In this document: positions 23,401-34,800 of the stretch, one piece after another
Layout: each line of letters opens with the position of its first letter
How positions within the stretch are numbered: position 1 is the stretch's first letter
Origin: Carnegiea gigantea
Taxonomy: Eukaryota; Streptophyta; Magnoliopsida; Caryophyllales; Cactaceae
Length of the DNA stretch: 64,000 nucleotides
Direction: 5' to 3'
Assembly (NCBI GenBank): GCA_029747015.1
Contig: JAKOGI010000079.1
Coordinates: 1,295,756 to 1,359,755, forward strand
The notes under the pieces: generated by a model
Told to the model about the DNA's origin: nothing
Database searches by the model: none
What the model saw: only the letters and a program-made list of their open reading frames with translations
Position numbers and translations under genes: made by a program

Positions 23401-24207
23401 ACTTACTCCAAGGCCGTAAGATCCATACGGTAATATTGTTGCTGATGCAGCATTAATCACGTCCACAGGAAGTCTCCTTTGCCATGCAATTCTTTTAATC
23501 CACTTGAGCACTATCTACTATGTGGCAATAACTCCATCAGCTGATTAATAGCATGTACTAACAAAAGAAAAACTAAAAAAAGGGGTTCAATCCATGCTCA
23601 AACGCATGCAATGGAGTACTTTTCCCCTAGCATATTAAATTCAAATATCAGCGCAATGTACTCAAAATGCATAAAGACCCAAAGGAGATATATGTCTGAC
23701 TGCCAAGGTTAATTTAGTATTTCCTCTAACCCCTAAAGAAGCATCAACATCTTGGTCTTGAAAGTAACTTTCCTTAAGAAAAATTGAATGCAACATTTGA
23801 CATCATACTTAAGGCTCAGTTGCATTGACCCTTGTCGATGTCCATTTCCAGTTGACTAAGCACAAGTTTAGGGAGCATAGGAAATCTACTGATTACATTT
23901 TTTAAAAAAATCAAAAATCATAGTGACATTCTACAGGGGAGTGAGAGAAAATCTCTGTCACCAACAGTCACAGCTTATAAAATCACTTGATTTAATACAT
24001 ATGGGCATATAATTCCCTGTAGATACAAACACAAGCATAAAATAAACGGCATGCTTAAGATATGCTAAAATCAACCAAAACACATGGAGTAGCCAAAGAA
24101 GCAGACAAGGTGAAGAAGAGCAGGAGACAAACCGCTTTAAGCTGGTTGACGATGATTTCCCTCTTGAGGTCCTCTTCTGGTGCGGGTATCAGGCCTTGGT
24201 CAGACAT
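17493..24207 (-). CDS. PAPS: nuclear poly(A) polymerase, short PAPS3-like form
   Basis: Adds the poly(A) tail to cleaved pre-mRNA using ATP. Nine exons were placed by homology with GT-AG junctions, every one in phase 0: 24207-24133, 23514-23407, 22285-22223, 22126-21965, 21655-21542, 20709-20647, 18946-18641, 18459-18295 and 17837-17493, giving about 466 residues. Exon 3 has SESDIDALCVGP with the first two catalytic aspartates. Exon 4 has KFEGISVDLPYA with the third. The central domain follows (LLDPVSLIGID, RCIKFWAKRRGVHGN, FGYLGGIHLAIL, NWPWPIPVAL, RLPCSPYEFCHSNITR). The RNA-binding region has LLRPDFDWGSLFEP and LGDWIGWVKSRFP. The protein ends soon after LPNHLIGYAF, without the long Ser/Thr-rich nuclear tail of PAPS1/2/4, so PAPS3 is the closest recalled match. 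A TTGCAG acceptor just before the ATG suggests a 5' UTR intron. Confidence 0.93.
18110..18245. repeat. possible tRNA-derived insertion in intron 8
   Basis: The plus strand has GGTTTGATCCCAGG, close to a tRNA/SINE B box, about 35 bp after TGGCTCGAATAGCC. The GC-rich block contrasts with the AT-rich intron. No target duplication was found, so this is only a suggestion. Confidence 0.25.
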
Positions 24208-24662
24208 AAACTGCAACCCCCAAAAACCCAGTTCAGAAACAATGTAATTCCCACAGAAAGAGAGAGAGAGAGGGGGGGGGGAGAGGGAGTACCTGAAGGA
24301 GGGAGAGAGACCTATGGCTGTGAATATCCATACCGAAGAACAATGTCGGACCAAAATGTAGGTTGAACACATCAATTGATACGCATTACGCCATAGCCAT
24401 ACACAGAAGACCTCAGTGCAGCCTGTAATTCCAGCAAAACCCAAAACAGAAACAAGTTCGATCTCAATGGAGTTTAATCAAACAGGAAGGACAGCAAAAT
24501 TGAAATAACCATCCTAAATTGATAAGGACTTGTGAATGAGATGAATGTTGATTGGATTTGGAAGTTTGTAGAGAGAGAAAGTGAGGAGGAGAGAGAGAAA
24601 GACTAAGGTGGAGAGCAGAAATGGCGCAGTGGGCGGGGAGGGCGGTGACGTTGAAAGGTAGA
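24208..24662 (-). other. presumed promoter and 5' UTR of the poly(A) polymerase gene
   Basis: A GA/CT-rich stretch (24257-24310, and 24570-24605 with GAGAGAGAAAG) is typical of plant leaders. There is no clear TATA box. The GGGTTGCAG just upstream of the start codon reads as a splice acceptor, and the pseudogene copy has GAGGTTGTAG at the same place, so a leader intron predates the duplication. Confidence 0.4.
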
Positions 24663-24670
24663 GGTGGAAG

Positions 24671-25562
24671 TGGAAATTAACCCGACTCGAAAATCTGACC
24701 CGAACCCGTTCGAAAATTTTGGATTTTGAATATGATTTTCTCGATCTAAATTCAAAATAAACCAAATCCGAAAAATTCGTAAATTTTTGGGTCAAATCCG
24801 ACCGGAACCCGAACACGCCCATTCAACCCTATTATTATGTACTTACTTTTTATTTTCTTTAATTTTTTTCCTCTTAACAGTAATAATTTTTCATTATAAC
24901 GAATCGTTTAGAGAGACATTAAATAATTATAATAACCTAAAATTTTGATTTTATAATTAACAGATAATTATGATACATTGCGCGTATATAATATTCTTTC
25001 GTTTGGATTCCTTCTAATTGGTCTCGAATCTGATGCAATGTTGGGCAGTTGTGTTAGGATCAACGTACTAATAAAGCATATTTGATTAGCTAATGCTAGA
25101 TTAATTAACGAAATACCAAATTATTAAACGGGCTATTGACGGATCGAACCGCTCCGACTCGTTAACATGCTTTAAATGGGCCGACCCATAAATAAGCCGA
25201 CCAATTATTAATATTTTAATATACGGGCCAACCTATCCAAACGTGACTCTGTCCACCCGCACATGGATTTCATATATCATGTTCAAAAGTTCGGATATTT
25301 TTGATATTCTTTGAAGAAATTACAATTACAATGCTCTTTTATTATTTTAAGTAATAAATATGCTGAATTTTTGATTTCGACAAAAAAAGAAATAATTCAC
25401 TAAAAAGGCGCTTCAAACCCGTTGGGTTGATCGAAAACCCGTAAAACCGAAATACGCCGGCCCGTATTTTATCCGAACCCGAAATACACTCGGCCCGTAT
25501 TTTGCCCGAACCCGAATACATCCGACCCGTATTTGACCCGTCTGCCCGAATTGACAGGTCTA
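24671..25562. mobile_element. hAT-like MITE, 892 bp, perfect 8-bp TSD
   Basis: The flanks GGTGGAAG at 24663-24670 and 25563-25570 are identical. The right end reads TAGACCTGTCAATTCGGGC as reverse complement. The left end, TGGAAATTAACCCGAC, looks slightly shortened. Subterminal DNA is rich in CCCGAACCCG and CCCGTATTT. It is homologous through most of its length to the element at 27219-28316, for example TAATATTCTTTCNTTT and CTAATAAAGCATA. It has no coding capacity. Confidence 0.82.
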
Positions 25563-25570
25563 GGTGGAAG

Positions 25571-27218
25571 TATGGGTGAGTTAAAGAAGACACCCCCCGA
25601 CCCCCAACGTTTAAAGGTTGTCAACCGTCAAAGCGGCACGATATTATAAGTAGGGATGACAATGGGACAAGTCAAGGTTTGATATATTAAGGTATTGTAT
25701 AGTTCTTCATAATGAATGGTAGATCTTTTCCGATTCCGAGAGCACTTATACTAGTGATCCATCAATATATTTGTATCAGTTCACAAATTGACCCGCCGAT
25801 TTTCATTCAATTTGAAAGAGGTTGAGAAAGAGAACGATGATGTTCAAGTGCATTCCATTTTCATTGATAACCCCTAGCATAATAGCTATGTTGTGTATTT
25901 GAGAAATGAATTTACAAATTTTGGATTGGCTGTGGATGCGTATATTTCAAATAAGGCTGGTAGAAGAAGTCGAAGAAAACATGAGTGTATCACATATTAC
26001 AAAGGGTGGAGAAAAGGCAATCCAATCTTCCCATGACAAACGTCTTTGGACAAGAGTCATGAGTGTTCGATTGGCCAAATTGCAAAAAGGGTCTTGCTTG
26101 AAGAAGCATCAATGGCAATGGAATCCTCGTGTGGTAAAAAAGGATGGGAACGAAGTTGAAGAGATAGAAGATGAAGAATTGGTAATGGGAGAAACACGAC
26201 AAGCTAGTGGAAATGTGGCAGCAAGTTGCCAAAATCCTCGACAAATTTGAAACACAAATTTCATTCATAATGTTGAGAATCAATAATCCAAGGAGAATGC
26301 TCCAATAGTTGACTTCAAGGTTTGCTTGGACAGTAGAGAAACAATTTCTCAAACTATTGGTAATGTTAATGTAGGGTGTCATCCAATCTATGTTGGAAAA
26401 TTTACGCTTCAAGTTTATTATGCTTATGCAATGAGAATGAGTCATTTGTTGATGATACGAGGCTAGTGAAAGAAGATCTAAAGAGAAAGGTGCTCGAACT
26501 CTCAAAAATTGCTACTCAAGATATTTTGGAAGACGACAATGTAAAGTATGACTCACCGACTTCTACAGAAATTTGGACAATAAGCTTTAAAGATAGAGAA
26601 AACTTGGTATTTCAGTTATTGGTGACAAAACTCTAACCATTAGAAGGATTACAAGGAGTTTGAGAAAGGACATCAAGCGCAATGCCCACCAAGAAACAAA
26701 GTATGTTATTTGAAATCAGCTGAAAATTAGGAAATATTCAGTGTTATTTTCTTTGAAAAAATCCAATACATTTTCATGATGATACGCATATATAACTCAA
26801 GTCACAAACAAACAATTGGTATCACAAAATAACATGTGTAGAACAATTAATCAACTCTTACCGTAGAGTTAAGGCTCATAGTACTACAAAATTGTTAAAT
26901 TTATTCAATAGCTTAGATATTGTATGAGTTTCAACTCCAATGAAGCAAATCCTTCGAAAACACAATAGACACTAGTCTCCCAACCTCATGGCCTACTCCG
27001 TTTATGACTTGGCCTATATAACGTTCTTCTCATAACCAAATTCTCTTATTTTACACCTTAATAGTGCACAAGATGAGATGCAGTGTGACATTCACTTCTT
27101 TTTAAATTTTTTCAAAAAGTTCTCTTAAATAACCATAGTAAAAACAACAAAAATATAAGATAAGACGAGTTGGGTATTTGTCCAAACATCACTATTTTCT
27201 ACCCCCAACAGTATCACC
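25571..27218 (+). other. decayed unidentified coding-like region
   Basis: 25800-26250 and 26376-26636 contain plus-strand frames with uneven coding character, such as NKAGRRSRRKHECITYYKGW, EEIEDEELVMGETRQ and SFVDDTRLVKEDLKRKVL. Stops interrupt each plausible extension. The setting between two hAT-like elements suggests a transposon or captured-gene remnant, but no domain was recognised. Confidence 0.25.
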
Positions 27219-28316
27219 TAGATATGGCAAAAATTAACCCGACACGACAACTCGACCCGAGCCCTCGCGAAAGTTTTGGATTTCGAGCACGATTTTTCGC
27301 AAATCGGGTCAAACCCGACCCGAAACCGAATATTATATTCTTATTTTTTATTTTTCTTTGATTTTTTTCCCTTAACAATGATAGTTTCCCATTATAATGA
27401 ATCGTTTAGAGAGACGTTTTATAACTATCACATCTCTTCGCAATTTAGACAATAGTATCCGTTCTTTCCGAAATTTATTCTCATAAAATAACGTAATATA
27501 CAACTTATAAATGGAACAATTTCAGAAAACGACATGAAATATCTAGTTTTAAGAAAATCAATTCAGAATAACACAAGTATTGAAAATGTGCAAGTCATAC
27601 TATTATATTCTTAGTAAATTGAATACACCTCATCGCATTTTAAATAATATTATTCTATAATAATCTAACATTTTTATTTTATAATTAATAAATAATTGCA
27701 ATATTTTGTGCGTCCATAATATTCTTTCATTTAGCTTCCTTTTAATTGGCCTCAAACTTGATGTCAGTGTTGAACAATTGACCAATTTGTATTCATGTTA
27801 GGATCGATCCACTAATAAAGCATAAATAATTAAGTAATGGTAGATTAATTAACAAAATATCAAATCATTAAATGAGTTATTAACAGGTCATACTGCTCCA
27901 ACCCATTATTATACTTTAGATGGGTTGGTCCATGAATGGCATCACCTATTATTAATATTTAATATACAGACCAACATACTCAAACATGACTTAGTGGTTA
28001 CTGGTACGCGGCATTCATATATCATATTGTAAAGTTTAAATATTTTTATATTCTTTTAAGAAATTATAATTAGAACATTTGTTCATTAAATATAGACAAT
28101 TTTAAGTAATAAATATGCCAAGATTTTAATTTTTACAAAAAGAGAAATAACTCACTAAAAAGGCACTCCAAATCCGTCGAGTTGACCCGAAACCCATAAA
28201 ACTGAAATACACCCGTCCGTATTTTACCGATCCCGAAATATACCCGACGTATATTTTACCCGAATCCAAATACACCCAACCGATTTTTAATCCGTCCGTC
28301 CGAACTGACAGATGTA
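27219..28316. mobile_element. hAT-like MITE, second copy, about 1.1 kb
   Basis: The left end TAGATATGGCAAAAATTAAC and the right end (reverse complement TACATCTGTCAGTTCGG) match the copy at 24671 with local differences. Internal blocks are shared in the same order and orientation. No convincing target duplication remains, so the outer ends are approximate. It is longer than the first copy by about 200 bp in the AT-rich centre. Confidence 0.72.
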
Positions 28317-29083
28317 CACAACGACTAGTCATCCTTGACCAACTACATATTTTAATTGACCAACTCTCCACCTTCAAAAAAAAAAGAAAAAAAAATAGGG
28401 GTGTGTCTGAGAGAGAGAGAGAGATAGCGACTTGGCAAGTAAAACATGAATTCCACACATTACAAGTATTATCTTTTATCTTCCTCCCTCATCCAGAAAT
28501 TCACAACCCAAAATCACAACCAAACTTGAAGAATCACGACTCAGTACCATCAAATTGGACAAATTCATACATGGACCAATGAATTCAATCCTACAAAATC
28601 AAATCAAAATCACACGAAAAGTTTGGAAGTATAATTCAAAGAGAACAGCCGCAGAAGGTGAAGAAGAAGCAGAGCAACGCCGCCAAAGCGAGCGATTCAA
28701 TGACGGTGACCACCGTCCAAAGCACCGTGTCAACCACCCAGAAATTGAGCCACCGCAAGCTCTCCGCGCTCGAGAATGAGAAGCTGAACTCCGGCCACCG
28801 GAAAGATGGGTAGCTCAGCTGAATTCCGATCTCCGGCCACCGGAAAATCCCCGCCGTCGCCGTCCATATACTACACATCTCGGAATTAGTTTAATTGTTC
28901 GGCTAATTGGGGGAATTTTGATTTGGGACGGAATTATATATTGAGAAAGGAGAAGCTGAGTTGATTGAATAACCAGTCTTTTGTGGAAAGTAGTAGTAAC
29001 GAAAAGCTGCACGTTTTTTATATGTAGTTATCCCTAACGCCTGGCAAGTTGGAAGGAGTACATGCATAGTTGAGTTGAGTGGA
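28317..29083. other. intergenic; one possible short exon
   Basis: At 28640-28790 the plus strand could encode KKKQSNAAKASDSMTVTT then QSTVSTTQKLSHRKLSALE, ending at a stop near 28810. The DNA is GC-richer than its surroundings. No family recognised. A GA-rich run is at 28410-28430. Confidence 0.25.
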
Positions 29084-29091
29084 GTTTAATT

Positions 29092-29300
29092 TATAGTTGG
29101 ATAACAGGTCGGTTTATATCGACCTATTTAATAAATGGATCAATTTAGTATCAACTTTAAAAATTTTTGAGATTTACTCAAAATTGAAAATAACATGTTC
29201 TTAAGGTAAATAGTCAAATCGTGTCAATTTGGGGTCCAAATCGATTCGGTTCTGGGGTTCGGGCTGAGTTATCGCGTTGGGTCAGACTTTTTCAACTTTA
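29092..29300. mobile_element. hAT-like MITE, 209 bp, perfect 8-bp TSD
   Basis: Flanked by identical GTTTAATT at 29084-29091 and 29301-29308. The ends are TATAGTTGG and, reverse complemented, TAAAGTTGA. Subterminal GGTCGG and CGTTGGGTCAGAC motifs tie it to the 591-bp element at 12868. The short length and exact duplication suggest a relatively recent insertion. Confidence 0.8.
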
Positions 29301-29308
29301 GTTTAATT

Positions 29309-30177
29309 TGAATTTTGCTAAGTTTAATCTTGATTTGGTGAATATGTCAAATAATTTGAGTTTTGTTAAATTAAATTCAATCACATTGGATGAAAGTATA
29401 CTCTTTTTTTTTTTTCCCCTTCTGAAAAATTTGAGCATTGTCTAGTTTGAATCGAATTTACAGTCATCAATAACTGTGTAAAATGGTGCTTTTTTTTGCG
29501 AGCGCTACTCATAGTTGAATCAAAGAAGATAGATTCAAGCAAAGACTTTAGATTTTAGTAACATTATCCGTAACTCATTGACAAATGAGTTGTAAAGTGT
29601 ACATATGCAATTGAGTCGAGTCAAGTCGAATTTGAATTTTACTGCGTTTAGCCTTACCTTGGTAAACATTCCAATCAATTCAAGTTTTAGTTAAATTACA
29701 TTCAACCACATTCGATCAAAGTATACTTTTTACCCCCTATAAAAACTTGAGTATTCTATTATTTGAATCGAATGTACAGTTATCAATATACATCTGCTCT
29801 ATCCTCTTTTTTTTTGGGGCCTGTGCTACTAATTGGCTCATTGAGGTGGACGTTAATCAAGTGACAAATTTAGAGATACTGATCATTGCAATGCTCCAAT
29901 CTAGTGTCAGATTTGTTTTTTGAAAACAAATAACATCGACTCAGAAAAAAATCAAAATCATAAAAGGGGGAATAAATTGAACAATTTCATGAGGAAAGAG
30001 TTTGTTTATTGATCAATCAATGTAGCTTACAACCTTCTTACATTGCATCCATGATCTCATGATCTCTCTCCATGAAATCATTTCATATACGAGCTCATCC
30101 TTATTTAAATTCCCTCCACAAACCCTTTGCCCATGCATGCATGCCCTAAAAGAGAGTTGACCTAAAAATAACTTGAG
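29309..30177. other. intergenic DNA with a degenerate duplication
   Basis: 29310-29480 and 29620-29790 share phrases such as AGTATAC, TTAAATT/CAACCACATT and GAATCGAATNTACAG, so a segment of about 160 bp seems duplicated about 310 bp apart. The 3' UTR of the next minus-strand gene begins near 30177. No gene seen. Confidence 0.45.
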
Positions 30178-31599
30178 TTATTTGTGATAATGTTGGGCTA
30201 TTTTCCCATAAGCACCCTCAGGGTAAAACCCTCCAGTGGTCTTCTCATCTCCACTCCCATACACAATCCTTAGTATTTGCTCAGGGCTTCTAGGGTACCC
30301 TACAGCATGCTCATCCCCAGCAAGTATTCCTCCTTTGCCCTTGCTCATGTCATGGGCACTTCCTAGGCCTACATCCTTTGTCCCTGCCTTCCCAAGTTTG
30401 TTCCTTAGCTTTGAGATCTTGTCTGTGAACTCTTGTACTGTTATCCCGTAGGGTGCCACCTTCTGTAACCTTCTGTCGTAGAGCAGTCCTCTGATTATCG
30501 CGTCTTGGCCTGATTCGACTGCCAAAAGTCCTGCCACTAGCTGTGTTTGATTTGTTAGATTAGCTATTGAATACATAACAATGCCAGTATTCAATGTATT
30601 CAATGGATTCCTCTGAGCTTTATAGTGACCAGGACGCAAACATAATTTCTTTGGTCTATGAGTCTCTGTTCTACCAGGACGTGAAATCACACTCTTTTTG
30701 AGGATCTAATAGATAAGAATAGGGTCGATCCATACAAAAATAATTAGAGGTCGATAACTGCATACCTTCTTGGCAGGTGGGGACTGGAGCTTATCAGCGG
30801 CACCCACATAACCAGTGAGACCAACATAAGGAATCAAGTAGGAGGCGAGTAGGAAATTGATTGAATTAGCATAGGGGTTAAAAGGGGGTTTAAGGGCATA
30901 TCCAAATGCTTCATCTATCACATTAGCAAAATGTGAGGCGCTCATATTCAATAATGGTCTTGGGAACCCTTTCACTGTTTTCTTGATTGCCCTGCATCCG
31001 AAAAAACTCATATTAGTAAAGTTCAAGAATTTTGATTTATCGTTTAACGGGAAACTGCTTCAGTAGAAGCAAGAATCAGGGGTTCGATGCTTCCACTTCA
31101 ACAAGCCTTTGGGACTGGTTCGTTTAGGCTGTGCACCGCTTGCCCCCTTCCATTGGGTTTGTCAACCCCATGGGGTCTAACACTCGATAGGGGGTGCAGT
31201 CTACTTGCCATACATGTGAAAAAACGGAAGTTGTACAATAGGAAAAAAGACTAACCTTAAATGACCAACTTCTTGAAGGCCAAATTGGTAGATAACATCC
31301 CTAGTAACAGGATCAAGAAATGCCTTTTGAGCACCAAAGGGGGCATCGCCTCCATTGGCAAGTTTAGGATCGACTTTATCCAACCCATAACCAACTGAGC
31401 CCCACAAGAAAAACTCGGCTTCCAAATACTCCAAATTCAATGGAAACTCCAAGAGATCAACATCTAAAGAAGGGATGGATCCCTTCTTTGATCTCTTGTG
31501 CTTGTGGTTGAGGGAATTGACATTGTCATCTAAAGAAGTTGACACATTCAAGAGCAAAATTAGGGTTGCTAGGAAGGTCAAGGAAAAAATAGAGGCCAT
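30178..31599 (-). CDS. desiccation-related protein, PCC13-62 type (copy A)
   Basis: Three exons: 31599-31256, 30991-30766 and 30540-30178, with GT-AG junctions, giving about 310 residues. Residues 1-22 form a signal peptide (ATLILLLNVSTS), so the protein is probably secreted. A ferritin-like domain follows, with LLEFPLNLEYLEAEFFLWG in exon 1, the EVGHL helix at the exon 1/2 junction, KKTVKGFPRPLLNMSA in exon 2, and LVAGLLAVESGQDAIIRGLL, with the conserved Glu of this helix, in exon 3. PCC13-62 was first described in the resurrection plant Craterostigma as drying-induced. Its biochemical role is not settled. It lies in tandem with copy B at 32450-34718, with the same exon phases and an identical 226-bp exon 2 length. 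Confidence 0.93.
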
Positions 31600-31665
31600 T
31601 TTTTGTTGTAATTAACAACTCAAACCAAGTGTGCTATTGTGAGAGTCTTTAGCATACTACATCTA

Positions 31666-31685
31666 TATTTATACATACATGCATG
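31666..31685 (-). promoter_or_regulatory. TATA box and RY element of desiccation gene A
   Basis: On the minus strand CATGCATG (31678-31685) lies 4 bp upstream of TATAAATA (31666-31673), which is about 65 bp before the ATG. CATGCA is the RY core bound by the B3 regulators ABI3, FUS3 and LEC2 in seed maturation. The same arrangement occurs before gene B. Confidence 0.7.
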
Positions 31686-32449
31686 GGAAAAGTTCACCAA
31701 CTCAATTATCCAATCTCAATTATGCAAATTAAATCACGCCAAAAAAGATTGTGCAAATCTCAATTGGCTAAGACACTTGGCAATGAAATTGTGCTTGGTC
31801 AAAATCTGATTTTGCCATATATATGTGTATTTCAACCATGAAAAATGCAACTAAATCTTATATTAGAGGTAGAATGAGTAAGCTAATGAAATACAAAAAC
31901 ATATTTAAGACAATAATATCTTACAAAAATAGTATTTATACAAAATCTGATTTTTTTTGGGTAAGAAACAAAATCTGATTTGATATAATTGATTAATAGC
32001 CATGTATGCGGGATTTGTCAATAAATCGATATTAACCGATGTTAAATTAATATCATGCTGAATAATATGTTCCACAATTTTCAGATGTGTTCCAATGTAC
32101 ACGGTATTTGTTAAATAAATCAAGATACGTACGTACAATTAGCTAATTATTTATCTCTTCATGCAATCATCAATATTCTTGAGTCGATATATATATGCTT
32201 ACTTAAGGTGGATATAATTTGGTAGTCTTTATTCAGCGGTTCTGATAGTAGCAAACTTCTATGCGTTTTTATCTAGTAGTAATTGAATTAGCTTAATTTC
32301 AGTAGTTACTACGTAATAAACATTTGACATCTGTTTTTTCTTAATCTCATCTGACAAACAATCGAAAAACAAGATTTAAGAAAAAAAGATCGCACTTGCA
32401 TAAATCAATCCAAGATTCAATTTTTGTCCATGAACCTTATTCATCATGC
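31686..32449. other. spacer between the two desiccation genes
   Basis: AT-rich upstream DNA of gene A and 3' flank of gene B. No other gene seen. Short ATATAT and TACGTACGTAC runs occur near 32120-32200. Confidence 0.55.
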
Positions 32450-34718
32450 CTATGCACTTATTGGAACAAGATCATCTTCCGAGTGTTTACAATGGGATTT
32501 GGCTATTTTCCCCTTAGCACCCTTAGGGAAAAACCCACCAACTTTTTTCTCATCTCCACTCCCATACACAATCCTCAATATCTCTTCTGGGGTTCTAGGG
32601 TACCCTAATGAGTACTTATCCCCAGCAAGTATATTACCCCCAACCTTCCCTTCTGCACCTACCTTTGGTGGAACGAGTAAGCCTTCATCCTTTAATCCAC
32701 CCTTCCCAAGCTTGTTCCTTAGCTTTGAGATAGTGTTGGCAAACCATTCAACCTTTCTTTGGTATAGTCCTACACTTTGTGCCCTCCTTTCATAGAGTAG
32801 TGTTCGGATAACTGCATCTTGGCCTGCTTCGACTGCCAGTAACCCTGCTACCAACTGTTTTGGAAAGGAAAAACATAACGAAATTCGCTCAATAATGTTA
32901 GCATGTAGTATATAATTTCATTCATTTGTTCGAAATCCACCTTTTCGAACAACTGAAAATTTCACTTTTAGATAATTTTCAGCTTGAATTATACGAACAT
33001 AAATACGATGCCAAACTGATTAAAGTTATCTTCTACTTCTTTTGACATGGAACGGTAAGCGATTAATAGTTTCTAAATAAATGGTCTAACAGTCTTGTAA
33101 CTGTTTAGGATGAGGCTGCATACATTTAACAGTTTAGGTTTTATATGTAACATGTCCCTCACGCGAATACCCTTTGGGCTTGAAGTTTAGGTGTCAGAAT
33201 TAAATCTCCTCTGATCCTGACCTTGTGTAATAATTCAATATGGCAGCTGCATGGATTTGAACATAAGACCTCGCATTCAAAAAGGATCTGATATCATGTT
33301 TACAAACCAACTAAGCCAAAAGCTTATACTAGTTATTGAAGGTCCAGAAATAGATTTTATACTCTACCCGATGTTCTATGTTAAATTTGAATAGGCATCA
33401 ATCACTGCACAATTATTCAAGCATCAAGCAGTTTGCAGATTAATACCTTTTTGGCGGCTGGGGATTGGAGCTTTGGAATGGCACCCACATAGCCAGTGAG
33501 ACCAACATAAGGAATCAAATAGGAAGCAATCAAGAAATTGGTTGAATTGGCATAAGGGTTAAATGGGGGTCTTAGGTGGGTTTCAAATGCAGAATCAATC
33601 ACACTAGCAAAATTTGAGGCACTCAGATTCAACAATGGTCTTGGGAACCCTTTCACTGTTTTCTTGATTGCCCTGCATTCACAAAATAAAAGAATATCCA
33701 CCTTGATTAGGCTCATAAATCATGATCAATCTTTCTGAAAAAATTAGTTCTAATTAAAAATTTCCGGGCACATATGGCGCATAAAGTTCGATTTAGAAAA
33801 TAACTATTTTTAAAGACTTTATTAGCTATATCAATTATCACTCGTAAGCGATTTCACAATTAATTGTGCTACAGAGCAACTTGTATGTACAGAAGAAAAC
33901 TTCTTATACGAAAATGGTCAATTTTTCTCTTTTCGATTCACCAAGTTGAAAAGAATCAGCTGAAATAGAAAGAAAGCTATTTTAAGAAGTCACAATAACA
34001 ACGGCTCTAAGTGAGAGTTTTGCTTTAGTAGGATTTGGGACCAGCCCGATGGATCATTCAGTTCGGTTGATGTCGGGTTAAGTTATGTTAGGTCAACTAG
34101 ATTCGATTCGGTTCCGGTTCGACTCAACTTCGATTAACTTGATTTTTGGTCCAATAATCTTGTCTTGCAAAGAAAAATAAGTTTGGAAAAAGTTGTTCCA
34201 GTCGGGTTTGTTTCAGGCAACAGGTTGGGGTATAAGTTTGGATCATTCGGTCTAGCTTTCGTGTCAGTTTTGTCAGCTTTTCTAGAAAGATTCAGATATA
34301 GACACCTATACTCACGCAAGTATCGCTCCTAGTTTTTTGAGACGACAAGAAAAATAAAAACAAACCTCAAATGACCAACTTCCTGAAGGGCAAATTGGTA
34401 GATAACATCCTGTGTAACATTGTCAAGGGATGCTTTCTGAGCCCCATATGGTTGAGGACCTCCCTCAGCAAGAGTAGGATCTATTTGGTCCAACCCATGT
34501 CCAACCGAACCCCACAAGAAGAACTCAGCTTCCAAATACTCCAAATTCAATGCAAACTCCAATAGATCTGCATCTGATGTAGGGATTGAACCCTCTTTCG
34601 ACATCGTCCAGTGTTCATCAACATCCCAAGTATTATTCAAAGAGATTGAGGCTTTGAAGAGCAAAAGTAATGTTGATATGAAGGTGATGGTGAAAGAAGA
34701 GGTGATGGGGAATGCCAT
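32450..34718 (-). CDS. desiccation-related protein, PCC13-62 type (copy B)
   Basis: Three exons: 34718-34366, 33672-33447 and 32854-32450, giving about 327 residues. The start at 34718 (MAFPITSS) puts the signal peptide in the same place as in copy A. An upstream in-frame ATG at 34730 would add four residues. Ferritin-like landmarks match copy A: LLEFALNLEYLEAEFFLWG, KKTVKGFPRPLLNLSA, YLIPYVGLTGYVGA and VAGLLAVEAGQDAVIRTLL. Exon 3 is 14 residues longer than in A, ending HSEDDLVPISA. Sequence differences spread over all exons point to an old tandem duplication with both copies kept intact. Intron 2 contains a SINE-like insert. Confidence 0.93.
33040..33330 (-). repeat. SINE-like repeat in intron 2 of desiccation gene B
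   Basis: On the minus strand TGGCTTAGTTGG fits the pol III A box and ATGTTCAAATCC fits the B box, about 50 bp apart as in tRNA-derived SINEs. The downstream part shares CCTCACGCGAATNCC and TTGGGCTTGAAG in complementary order with the repeat at 2271-2469. The exact ends were not found. Confidence 0.5.
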
Positions 34719-34787
34719 ATTTGCTCTCAATTAAGTTGAAGCTCTAAAATGAAACCCTAGCAAGAGATCTTAACAATGCAATCTACG

Positions 34788-34800
34788 TTATATATGCATG
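34788..34800 (-). promoter_or_regulatory. TATA box and RY element of desiccation gene B
   Basis: On the minus strand CATGCA (34795-34800) directly precedes TATATAA (34788-34794), about 70 bp before the ATG at 34718. Both paralogs share CCCATGCAT followed at once by an AT-rich TATA element and then TAGAT. Confidence 0.65.

Noticed and set aside
24503..24822. Minus-strand 102-codon frame upstream of the poly(A) polymerase
   Set aside because: It spans the GA/CT-rich leader and the CCCGA-rich arm of a MITE and is not protein-like.
27213..28324. An 8-bp target duplication for the second large MITE copy
   Set aside because: GTATCACC on the left and CACAACGA on the right do not match. Shifting the ends gives at best 5 of 8.
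34020..34330. A possible further MITE with GGTTCGACT-like motifs in intron 1 of desiccation gene B
   Set aside because: The motif style fits the hAT-like group, but I could not find matching ends or a target duplication.
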